Virus record (IMG/VR): IMGVR_UViG_3300047483_000126
Location: 1 to 51,971 of that record
Origin: a virus
DNA: 51,971 bases
Strand: one strand, 5' to 3'
The notes below the pieces were generated by a model that saw only the letters and a list, made by a program, of their open reading frames with translations, was not told the origin of the DNA and made no database searches. Positions 46,514-51,971 of this stretch are shown here, in pieces. Made by a program: the position numbers and the translations under genes. Each line of letters starts with the position of its first letter. Position 1 is the stretch's first letter.

Positions 46514-46930
46514 ATGAGAATGTTATTTAATCAAGCAATCGAAATCACAAAAGAACAAGCTATTAACCACTCAAGAAATGAGTACAATCCAAGAGAATGG
46601 AAGTGTATAGTAGAAAGATTTAGTGAGAGATTTGAAGACGCAATCTTTTACGACCTTGGCTTAGGGAGGTACAATCAAGATGAAGTTGGCGTAGTGTATG
46701 TTACTAACGGAGTTCGCTACTTTAAAACACTTCAGTATTCGTCTTGCCTAAGCGCATACGATGGCATAGGACAAATAAATTTATATGAGGATGGAATTAG
46801 CTTTACAAAGTTTATTGATGACAACGGGAACGAGGGCTACCTTTCTGCTAGAAACCCCGTAACGGCTAACTTCTTACGAGTTATGACTTTAAGAACAAAA
46901 GACTTTATTGTAGCATCTGCAAGCATTTAA
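46514..46930 (+). CDS. Unknown 138-aa early protein
   Basis: 138 aa, mixed alpha/beta, no export signal (FNQAIEITKEQAINHSRNEYNPREWKCIVERFSERFEDAIFYD…). ATG lies 44 bases after the hammerhead cleavage site, so its message would carry a 5'-OH leader if the ribozyme acts. Family unknown. Confidence 0.7.
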   Translation: MRMLFNQAIEITKEQAINHSRNEYNPREWKCIVERFSERFEDAIFYDLGLGRYNQDEVGVVYVTNGVRYFKTLQYSSCLSAYDGIGQINLYEDGISFTKFIDDNGNEGYLSARNPVTANFLRVMTLRTKDFIVASASI

Positions 46931-46934
46931 ACCT

Positions 46935-47021
46935 ATGAAATCCTTAATCGCATTCTTCTTCGCGCTCGCTATCTATATGGTAGGGAGTGCTTTAATTCAA
47001 ATCATTCAAATCTTATCTTAA
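46935..47021 (+). CDS. 28-aa hydrophobic peptide
   Basis: 28 codons (MKSLIAFFFALAIYMVGSAL, then IQIIQILS), a single membrane helix. It starts four bases after the preceding stop. The first of several tiny membrane proteins in this operon; possibly a superinfection or membrane factor. Small size makes it uncertain. Confidence 0.5.
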   Translation: MKSLIAFFFALAIYMVGSALIQIIQILS

Positions 47022-47031
47022 TTCTATTCTT

Positions 47032-47220
47032 ATGAAACCATTTATCATCGTCATCGTTAGTACATTCCTAGGTCTTTACGCTATCTGCGCATTCGTTTCT
47101 TGGGACATATCAGTAATGGCACACGCTACCGAGAATGGACGTGTAGCCTACATTATCGGAGGGTTTTTCCTTAGCGGTATTTTTTCTTGTATGGTAGCAT
47201 CTTTTCAGTCAGAACAATAA
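47032..47220 (+). CDS. Small membrane protein, 62 aa
   Basis: 62 aa with two membrane helices, about 3-24 (PFIIVIVSTFLGLYAICAFVSW) and 38-57 (VAYIIGGFFLSGIFSCMVAS). The stop TAA shares a base with the next ATG (TAATG), so translation is coupled. Function unknown. Confidence 0.7.
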   Translation: MKPFIIVIVSTFLGLYAICAFVSWDISVMAHATENGRVAYIIGGFFLSGIFSCMVASFQSEQ

Positions 47221-47342
47221 TGAAGACCTTTAACAAAGTAATCGTTTTCTTCCTAGGCGAAGAAGCGAGCCAAGACAAAGGTGAACTAATCACCGCGTTA
47301 ATCATTGCGACGCTATGCGCGTTCCTTTTACCTTTAATGTAA
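47220..47342 (+). CDS. 40-aa single-pass membrane protein
   Basis: 40 codons: MKTFNKVIVFFLGEEASQDK then GELITALIIATLCAFLLPLM. Charged N-terminal half and a C-terminal membrane helix, i.e. a small tail-anchored protein. Coupled by TAATG to the gene before. Function unknown. Confidence 0.65.
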   Translation: MKTFNKVIVFFLGEEASQDKGELITALIIATLCAFLLPLM

Positions 47343-47372
47343 TCTATCACTATCAACTTATCAAATCACACA

Positions 47373-48290
47373 ATGGCAACTCAATCAGAATTAATCGACA
47401 ATATCAATAACACAATCATCGAAGGACTACAAGCTAAGGGTTTACAATGGTTCAAACCTTTCAAAGATAGCTCTACCAATCAATGGTCTGCTATCAACTC
47501 ACAAGGTAAGCCTTACCGCGGTATTAATCAGTTCATCCTTTCAGCTAAGGCAATCGAAAAGGGATGGATTAACAAGTGGTTCACCTTCGCGCAAGTATCT
47601 AAGCTAGGCGGACGTGTTAACAAGGGCGAGAAGTCTACGGATGTCTACCTTTGGAAAGTAAACTTCGCGGTAGAAATCGCAGGTAAAACCCAATACTTCG
47701 CCCGCCTTGAGGACGTTCCAAGTCACCTACAAAAGCAAGCCAAGAAGGCGTTCTTCTTGCAGGTGTTCAAGGTGTTCTCTATCTCACAAAGCGACCTACC
47801 AATCGATACCCCATCACAACCTATTGAGGTCACTGAATTAGAGGCAGACGCGCACGCCGAAGCTATCCTTCAATCGTGGTGCAAAGAGGTAACGCTTAAG
47901 CATAGCGGACAAGGTCGGGCTTACTACTCTCCTAGCGGTGACTACATTCATATGCCCGCTAAGACTACTGAGCAATGGAAATCAAACGGAGACTACTACA
48001 AGGTATTCTTTCACGAAGCTATCCACTCCACGGGTCACGCGTCACGCCTTAATCGCCTAGACAAAACAGCAAACTTTGGCTCTGATGAGTATAGTAAGGA
48101 GGAATTGGTCGCTGAGTTAGGCGCGCTGTATTTAGAGGCTATCACGGGCATACAAACAATCGTAGACGACGTCAAAAACTCGCAAGCATATATCAACGGA
48201 TGGATTAGCAAATTGAAGTCTGACCCTAAGTTAATTCTGAGTGCATCTACTAAGGCACACGAGGCGGTAGAGTTAATCCTATCTAAATAA
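47373..48290 (+). CDS. ArdC-like antirestriction protein with zincin domain
   Basis: 305 aa. Residues 1-135 resemble the ArdC N-terminal ssDNA-binding domain (LIDNINNTIIEGLQAKGLQWFKPF..., SAINSQGKPYRGINQFIL, FTFAQVSKLGGRVNKGEKSTDVYLWK). Residues 160-305 are a metallopeptidase-type domain: H214-E-A-I-H218-STGH..RLNR and EELVAELGALYLEA with E244/E248 as likely third ligand. ArdC of plasmids protects incoming DNA from type I and II restriction. Early expression from the phage's first rightward operon fits a defence role. The largest gene of the operon. Confidence 0.88.
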   Translation: MATQSELIDNINNTIIEGLQAKGLQWFKPFKDSSTNQWSAINSQGKPYRGINQFILSAKAIEKGWINKWFTFAQVSKLGGRVNKGEKSTDVYLWKVNFAVEIAGKTQYFARLEDVPSHLQKQAKKAFFLQVFKVFSISQSDLPIDTPSQPIEVTELEADAHAEAILQSWCKEVTLKHSGQGRAYYSPSGDYIHMPAKTTEQWKSNGDYYKVFFHEAIHSTGHASRLNRLDKTANFGSDEYSKEELVAELGALYLEAITGIQTIVDDVKNSQAYINGWISKLKSDPKLILSASTKAHEAVELILSK

Positions 48291-48300
48291 CATCTTGACC

Positions 48301-48323
48301 TTGCGGTGTATAGGTAACCGCAA
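48301..48323 (+). promoter_or_regulatory. 7-bp hairpin upstream of the 86-aa gene
   Basis: TTGCGGT/ACCGCAA (48301-48307, 48317-48323), 9-nt loop, seven bases before the ATG at 48331. No U-tract, so a translation or mRNA-stability element rather than a terminator. Confidence 0.5.
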
Positions 48324-48330
48324 TAATACT

Positions 48331-48591
48331 ATGAACGTAAGACAAATTCTAGAAACCAACAACGAGTTGCAGATGCGTTATATCTATGAGATTAACAAGT
48401 TTTGCAAGGAACGTATGTACTCAGAATCAGGCGACAAAGAAGCGCCCAAGATTCGCCAAATTATGGACATCTTCTTTTGGGTTGGTAAGATATCCGAGAA
48501 GCAAATGGATTGGGTAGTACGCTACGCCACCAAGAATCAAATCCGCGTGGTAACATCAGATTCCACTATCAGCAATTTAGACCAAGCATAA
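48331..48591 (+). CDS. Unknown 86-aa early protein
   Basis: 86 aa from the ATG at 48331 (MNVRQILETNNELQMRYIYEINKFCKERM…). A longer reading from a TTG at 48295 would run through the hairpin and is less likely. Helical, basic centre (EAPKIRQIMDIFFWVGKISEKQMDWVVRYATKNQIRV). Similar small 'helix bundle' proteins are known in phage early regions; no function seen. Confidence 0.65.
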   Translation: MNVRQILETNNELQMRYIYEINKFCKERMYSESGDKEAPKIRQIMDIFFWVGKISEKQMDWVVRYATKNQIRVVTSDSTISNLDQA

Positions 48592-48592
48592 A

Positions 48593-48790
48593 ATGAGAGC
48601 AAGCGAATTATTAAACTACTTATTAGAATTAGATAAGACCAATGACTTGTCTAAGGTCGAGGTGTACTATCGCACTGATAGAGACACAAACGAAGAGCGC
48701 GTATTTCACGTCGAAGAGGACTTATACGACGAAGACAATAACTCAGAGTTAATTTCTATAATGTTATTAAATGACCCTAAAGATATATAG
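48593..48790 (+). CDS. Unknown 65-aa acidic early protein
   Basis: 65 aa, acidic (LLELDKTNDLSKVEVYYRTDRDTNEERVFHVEEDLYDEDNNSEL), begins one base after the previous stop. Reads as a small beta protein; low isoelectric point would fit a DNA-mimic inhibitor, but this is speculation. Confidence 0.65.
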   Translation: MRASELLNYLLELDKTNDLSKVEVYYRTDRDTNEERVFHVEEDLYDEDNNSELISIMLLNDPKDI

Positions 48791-48792
48791 CT

Positions 48793-48990
48793 ATGGATGT
48801 CAAGATAAACATACTAGAGTTAGCCAGCGAGCTAGCAGATAGAGAGCTACGCGAGAAGTGGGACTTCCGCGATGGGCAAGCGGACGTAGACGATGGGCAC
48901 GGAGGCGTAATGTACTCCGACACCGCACAAGATATTTTTAACCGATTGTATGACGAATACTATACAATCATAGACCAAATAAAGCAATGA
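48793..48990 (+). CDS. Unknown 65-aa early protein
   Basis: 65 aa, starts two bases after the previous stop. Helical and acidic (NILELASELADRELREKWDFRDGQADVDDGHGGVMYSDTAQDIFNRLYDEYY). The 'YsdtAQDiFN..YDeyy' end is typical of small early phage proteins. Overlaps the next gene by 4 bases. Confidence 0.65.
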   Translation: MDVKINILELASELADRELREKWDFRDGQADVDDGHGGVMYSDTAQDIFNRLYDEYYTIIDQIKQ

Positions 48991-49208
48991 ATACTAACGC
49001 CCTTATAATTAAATACGACTTGAAGTTCTTCACCTTTTCTCAATTAGCTACTAATTTATATCTAACTGAGGTAGAAGAATACGACATTACAACATTATTC
49101 GTAACTATAATTGACTTGTACGAAGACTTCTTGTTATCAGGATTTGATTCGCCTGATGAAACGTATCAAGAATCAATGATGAAATATTTAGCAAACTTAA
49201 TAGGATAA
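48987..49208 (+). CDS. Unknown 73-aa early protein
   Basis: 73 aa, overlaps the previous gene by 4 bases (ATGA). Mostly helical with hydrophobic strips (FSQLATNLYLTEVEEYDITTLFVTIIDLYEDFL) and an acidic end. No family recognised. Confidence 0.6.
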   Translation: MNTNALIIKYDLKFFTFSQLATNLYLTEVEEYDITTLFVTIIDLYEDFLLSGFDSPDETYQESMMKYLANLIG

Positions 49209-49212
49209 CCTT

Positions 49213-49365
49213 ATGACAAAGCACGAAGCAACCTTAGCCCTTGTACGCACTTACTTAGATGATTTGCGGACAAAATTAGATGACCGCAAATATGTGGACG
49301 GAGACTTTAATGAAGAAGACTCTATCATCAACGACATCGAAGTACTTATTAACTCTTTAGACTAA
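49213..49365 (+). CDS. 50-aa acidic early protein
   Basis: 50 codons (MTKHEATLALVRTYLDDLRT, KLDDRKYVDGDFNEEDSIIN, DIEVLINSLD), helical and acidic. It fits the spacing between neighbours and has an ATG four bases after the previous stop. Unknown function. Confidence 0.6.
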   Translation: MTKHEATLALVRTYLDDLRTKLDDRKYVDGDFNEEDSIINDIEVLINSLD

Positions 49366-49371
49366 ACACAA

Positions 49372-49425
49372 ATGAATCAAGAAGACTTAGCCCACCTAAT
49401 GTGGCTACTAAACAACAACAAGTAA
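49372..49425 (+). CDS. Possible 17-aa leader peptide
   Basis: ATG to TAA codes MNQEDLAHLMWLLNNNK; the TAATG overlap with the next gene suggests it is translated and couples to it. So short that chance is likely; reported because the coupling is precise. Confidence 0.3.
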   Translation: MNQEDLAHLMWLLNNNK

Positions 49426-49655
49426 TGGGAAACCAACGAGAGAAAATCATCAACGCGATATTAGATTGTCGCGTTGGTGAGGTGTTACCACAAGAGATGG
49501 AACACTTTGCAAAGTTGTACACGGATGACCTTGTCGACGTGTTGATTAATGAATTGTATGCTCTACATAGCGCTCTTGAGGACAACGTTTCTCAGTGCAA
49601 TGTAGAGACTCAGAAACTACTAGACATCATAGAGAAAAATGGCAACAAAGTTTAA
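49425..49655 (+). CDS. Unknown 76-aa early protein
   Basis: 76 aa from ATG 49425 (MGNQREKIINAILDCRVGEVLPQEMEHFAKLYTDDL…). A GTG at 49401 would lengthen it, but the TAATG overlap favours 49425. Helical; ends in the next gene's start region with 17 bases overlap. Unknown. Confidence 0.65.
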   Translation: MGNQREKIINAILDCRVGEVLPQEMEHFAKLYTDDLVDVLINELYALHSALEDNVSQCNVETQKLLDIIEKNGNKV

Positions 49656-49887
49656 TGTATCAGTTAACCCTTTTACACGCAAGGTTTGTATCGGAGCAAA
49701 GGTTAACGGAGTCGGTTCAGAAGTTATATTAGAATATGATGAATTTAACTTTTGGCAAGAGTTTGTAATGAATGAGCAGATATTTGAAATACTCTTAGAG
49801 TATGACTATGAACTGCAAGTCAGCATATCCGATACATCAGGAAACTATCCCGTAAAACTTAATATAACTTTATTAGATGAATTCTAA
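49639..49887 (+). CDS. Unknown 82-aa early protein
   Basis: 82 aa, beta-rich (KFNVSVNPFTRKVCIGAKVNGVGSEVILEYDEFNFW). Its stop overlaps a 29-aa gene start inside the last four codons. Unknown function. Confidence 0.65.
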   Translation: MATKFNVSVNPFTRKVCIGAKVNGVGSEVILEYDEFNFWQEFVMNEQIFEILLEYDYELQVSISDTSGNYPVKLNITLLDEF

Positions 49888-49966
49888 AAACACCTACGTC
49901 GACCTCTTAGAGGTTGTCATAATCATTTCAGCAGTATGCTTAGCTTATTTTTTAATCGTATTATAA
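49877..49966 (+). CDS. 29-aa single-pass membrane peptide
   Basis: 29 codons: MNSKNTYVDLLEVVIIISAV then CLAYFLIVL. ATG overlaps the previous gene's end (GATGAATTC). One membrane helix at 10-28. Confidence 0.55.
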   Translation: MNSKNTYVDLLEVVIIISAVCLAYFLIVL

Positions 49967-49975
49967 AACCAAACA
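49967..49975 (+). promoter_or_regulatory. AACCAAACA leader motif on the plus strand
   Basis: Exact copy of the late-gene 9-mer, five bases before the ATG at 49981. No TAnnTTTG in front of it, so here it acts, if at all, as a translation element. Confidence 0.45.
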
Positions 49976-49980
49976 AAAAA

Positions 49981-50298
49981 ATGAAAAATCAAAAAGAAAA
50001 AATCGAATTTAATCAAGACTTGTACACTATGGGCATATATGATGCTTACATCACAGACAATGATGACCACCCTTTTGAGTTAACATCGGTCAAGAACGAG
50101 TATGCTATCGGATGGGTTGGAGATGTAGCATCGGGTGCGCACATCAGTAAACTATACCTAGCTAAAAGACCACGCAAGGTGTGGGTTCACATAGTAGAGT
50201 CTATAGATGGAGCGTTGTTCCCTAAGTTAACCGAATACCCAGACTACACGCCTTACAAGGGTAGCGTGATTCTTAAAACATATGAAGCAGAAGTCTAA
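49981..50298 (+). CDS. Unknown 105-aa early protein
   Basis: 105 aa from ATG 49981 (MKNQKEKIEFNQDLYTMGIYDAYITDNDDHPFELTSVK…). Placed after AACCAAACA. An upstream ATG at 49936 lies in the membrane peptide and is unlikely. Mixed alpha/beta, no motif. Stop overlaps the next start by one base. Confidence 0.65.
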   Translation: MKNQKEKIEFNQDLYTMGIYDAYITDNDDHPFELTSVKNEYAIGWVGDVASGAHISKLYLAKRPRKVWVHIVESIDGALFPKLTEYPDYTPYKGSVILKTYEAEV

Positions 50299-50576
50299 TG
50301 GGTCGTAGTCATCAGTTAATACACAAGGTAACTTGCGAATGGTGTGGCTACGAGAACAACCCCGAAGAGATTCAAAAGGAGTGGGATAGACGAGACCCTT
50401 TTTACTCGATGTCCTACCCTTGTGAGTCTTGTAGTGGCACTCTAAGCGCACGTCTTAGACCTTGTGGATACTTTACCTTACGCTACGATGGAAAGTCCCG
50501 TAGAAAGAGATTAATCGAGGCGGGTTCTAAAAGACTACGCCTCCCTATACCAAAAGAATATGAGAAGAATAGCTAA
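50298..50576 (+). CDS. Zinc-ribbon protein, 92 aa
   Basis: 92 aa with two Cys pairs: C13-E-W-C16 (VTCEWCGYEN) and C42-E-S-C45 (PCESCSGTLS), a zinc ribbon, then a basic tail (RYDGKSRRKRLIEAGSKRLRL). May bind DNA or RNA. Coupled by one-base overlap to the gene before; its 3' end overlaps the next gene by 17 bases. Confidence 0.65.
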   Translation: MGRSHQLIHKVTCEWCGYENNPEEIQKEWDRRDPFYSMSYPCESCSGTLSARLRPCGYFTLRYDGKSRRKRLIEAGSKRLRLPIPKEYEKNS

Positions 50577-50796
50577 TGAATTAGTAATTGTTGCGGTAGG
50601 CGCGATATGTATTATAGGCGTGGCAATGACATTGTATTTATCACGAGCAACAAGTAGGTATACAATCAAGACTGAGTTTAGTACCTATTGCGTAGACAAC
50701 TTTAGAATCTACGGCAAGGGTATCACATTTAACACCGCCGATGGTCGCGCGGTAATTGCACAAGGAAATTTTGAAATCATTTTAAATAAGAAATAA
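50560..50796 (+). CDS. Small membrane protein, 78 aa
   Basis: 78 aa, one membrane helix at about 7-30 (LVIVAVGAICIIGVAMTLYLS), then a beta-rich soluble part (YTIKTEFSTYCVDNFRIYGKGITFNTADGRAVIAQGNFEIIL). Overlaps the previous gene by 17 bases. Unknown. Confidence 0.6.
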   Translation: MRRIANELVIVAVGAICIIGVAMTLYLSRATSRYTIKTEFSTYCVDNFRIYGKGITFNTADGRAVIAQGNFEIILNKK

Positions 50797-50797
50797 A

Positions 50798-51157
50798 ATG
50801 GAAAACGAATTTGTAAGCTACGAGCAAGCAGTAGCATTGAAAGAATTAGGGTTTGATGAAAGATGTTTGGGATGGTATTCTTCATTTGATAAATTATTAG
50901 AAATAGGTAATGTACGTCATAGCTTTTATACACTTGCTCCAATAAAACAACAAGCATTTAGATGGTTTAGGGAGAAAGGATATTCATTCAATATTATGGC
51001 AGATAATGCTATTTTAAATAGTAATTATTTCTACGATATATGGTATAATACTAAGTTTATGATTGAAACAGACTATGATTATTCTACCTACGAAGAAGCA
51101 GAAAATGCTTGTATTGATAAGTTAATCGAATTAAGTAAACAATTAAATAATGCCTGA
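50798..51157 (+). CDS. Unknown 119-aa early protein, paralogue of the edge gene
   Basis: 119 aa. Starts MENEFVSYEQAVALKELGFDERCLGWYSS; the rest is helical with TLAPIKQQAFRWFREKGYSFNIMAD and a Cys near the end. The 'QAVALKELGFDE.C.GWYS' start and 'PIKQQAFRWFREKGY' look like a repeat family common in Bacteroidota phages, for which I know no function. A second copy begins at 51845. Confidence 0.7.
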   Translation: MENEFVSYEQAVALKELGFDERCLGWYSSFDKLLEIGNVRHSFYTLAPIKQQAFRWFREKGYSFNIMADNAILNSNYFYDIWYNTKFMIETDYDYSTYEEAENACIDKLIELSKQLNNA

Positions 51158-51428
51158 ATTTACAACAGAGGTAGAAATATCCGAATGGGAGTTTGTACGG
51201 GAGTGTACAGACTCTGAGGTTTCAAGACTAATCAAAGAGATTCAAGAACAAGAAGAAGAAATTTGGGAGGAGGAAGTAAACAAGTGGCTTATAGAGTTTA
51301 ATCCACCTCAAACAAGTTCGCTTGCCACTACGGAATTCTTTGAAGCATTGCAAAAGATTAGTAAGAATCATTTAAGGTTATCATTAGAACAAGAAGAACA
51401 AATTTTAAACATCGCAAAATCATTATAA
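51150..51428 (+). CDS. Unknown 92-aa early protein
   Basis: 92 aa, overlaps the previous gene by 8 bases. Helical, very acidic (LIKEIQEQEEEIWEEEVNKWL, LSLEQEEQILNIAKS). Unknown. Confidence 0.6.
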   Translation: MPEFTTEVEISEWEFVRECTDSEVSRLIKEIQEQEEEIWEEEVNKWLIEFNPPQTSSLATTEFFEALQKISKNHLRLSLEQEEQILNIAKSL

Positions 51429-51430
51429 TT

Positions 51431-51709
51431 ATGTCAAGAAAAGTAATTCACACGGTCTTAATTGAGAAGACAGGTTTAAGAAAGAATATCTACGAGGTAA
51501 ACAATCCATTAGTAGACACAGGGAGGCTAGTACAAGGGCAGAAATACCTTGTTGAGTACCGACTATTGAACAAGGAGAAGTCTAATTTCATGCTATACCT
51601 TGAGGCAACCGAAGACTTTCGCACTTTGATATTCCAGCACCCAACTGAGATGTTTAGAACTATAGGTATTCCGTTAATGAATATAAACTTTCTAACAGAA
51701 GTTGATTAA
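51431..51709 (+). CDS. Unknown 92-aa early protein
   Basis: 92 aa, beta-rich (IHTVLIEKTGLRKNIYEVNNPLVDTGRLVQGQKYLVEYRLL…). No membrane segment. Two bases after the previous stop; last gene before the second promoter. Unknown. Confidence 0.6.
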   Translation: MSRKVIHTVLIEKTGLRKNIYEVNNPLVDTGRLVQGQKYLVEYRLLNKEKSNFMLYLEATEDFRTLIFQHPTEMFRTIGIPLMNINFLTEVD

Positions 51710-51732
51710 TTAAAACTAATGTTGTACATTTG
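51702..51732 (+). promoter_or_regulatory. Bacteroidota promoter before structured RNA
   Basis: -33 TTG (51702-51704), 20-bp spacer, -7 TACATTTG (51725-51732), exact TAnnTTTG. Its -33 overlaps the stop of the 92-aa gene. Confidence 0.75.
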
Positions 51733-51737
51733 AATCG

Positions 51738-51839
51738 TACAATCGGATGAGGTGAAGTTGCGGTCAGCTCATTCGGTATTCAAGGCAACTTGAAACCGCC
51801 CCCTCTCCTGCGCAACAAGGTTTGGGGGCTATTTTTTTT
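51738..51839 (+). ncRNA. ~100-nt structured RNA: sRNA or attenuator leader
   Basis: Between promoter and terminator. Helices: CGGATGAG/CTCATTCG (51744-51751, 51768-51775, one G-U) and TTCAAG-GCAA-CTTGAA (51779-51794, GNRA loop). AAGTTGC (around 51756-51762) could instead pair with GCAACTT (51785-51791), excluding the second helix. Either a stand-alone small RNA or a regulatory leader, because the next gene starts 5 bases after the terminator. Confidence 0.6.
51798..51839 (+). terminator. Intrinsic terminator
   Basis: GCCCCC/GGGGGC stem (51798-51803, 51824-51829) with a 20-base loop, then TATTTTTTTT. It ends 5 bases before the next ATG. Confidence 0.8.
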
Positions 51840-51844
51840 GTACT

Positions 51845-51971
51845 ATGGAAAAAGAATTTGTAACATACGAGCAAGCATTAGCCTTAAAGGAATTAGGTTT
51901 TGATGATGAATGCTGTGGATATTATTCTGATAATATTCTTTATATCTATGAAATTGAAAATAAAAATCTTT
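51845..51971 (+). CDS. Partial gene, second copy of the 119-aa family
   Basis: Cut by the window edge; 42 codons visible. Starts MEKEFVTYEQALALKELGFDDECCGYYS, matching MENEFVSYEQAVALKELGFDERCLGWYS of the gene at 50798. Placed directly after the terminator, so it would be made only on read-through or from a further start. Confidence 0.75.
   Translation, partial: MEKEFVTYEQALALKELGFDDECCGYYSDNILYIYEIENKNL

Noticed and set aside
1-51971. CRISPR array, integrase, transposase or IS
   Set aside because: No regularly spaced identical repeats, no recombinase motifs and no terminal inverted repeats with target duplication were seen.

Overview
The window is part of a double-stranded DNA bacteriophage genome whose host is very probably a member of the Bacteroidota. 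The host inference rests on three things seen in the sequence: promoter-like elements of the TTG - 19 to 21 bp - TAnnTTTG type on both strands, an apparent lack of Shine-Dalgarno sites at most starts, and several secreted proteins whose predicted signal peptides end just before a Gln (…YAQT, …SAQV, …NAQV). Both ends of the window cut genes, so this is not a complete genome. No replication genes and no integrase are present here.

Minus strand, 45.1 to 0 kb (read right to left) is the late region. It starts with a GroES-like gene, a four-fold operator-like repeat array, a putative small terminase, the large terminase, the portal, a scaffold-like acidic protein and the major capsid protein. Next come a 274-aa structural-type gene, three tail or head fibre genes (one with a C-terminal S74 chaperone), two tandem paralogues, a lysis cassette (membrane proteins, holin candidate, PG-binding plus GH19 endolysin), and a run of exported proteins. 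The exported set comprises two CsgG-like proteins, a cohesin/dockerin-like protein, a lipoprotein, a membrane-anchored Ala/Pro-rich protein and an SESK-linker beta-barrel-like protein. After these come three connector/ring-type genes, a 1224-aa tail-hub ('muzzle/stabilization'-type) protein, two ejection-type proteins, a 2930-aa polyvalent virion protein with an HEGTH zincin motif, and small genes including an HNH endonuclease. No tape-measure, tube or sheath gene is seen, so a short-tailed (podovirus-like, crAss-like in layout) virion is the best reading. Late transcription is subdivided: intrinsic terminators flank the capsid gene and the gene after it, and several genes have their own TAnnTTTR promoter fused to a leader motif AACCAAACA.

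Plus strand, 45.84 kb to the end is an early-type operon of mostly tiny unknown genes plus an ArdC-like antirestriction metallopeptidase. It begins with a strong Bacteroidota promoter, a ~320-nt non-coding structured leader that ends in a tRNA-like T-arm/acceptor element, a 77-aa gene, and then a complete type I hammerhead ribozyme that starts inside that gene's last two codons. At the right edge a second promoter, structured RNA and intrinsic terminator precede a truncated gene.

The most unusual items are the hammerhead ribozyme and structured leader, the phage-encoded outer-envelope cassette next to the lysis genes, and a 540-bp inverted-repeat island in the middle of that cassette. All family assignments are made by eye from motifs and from memory; no database search was run.
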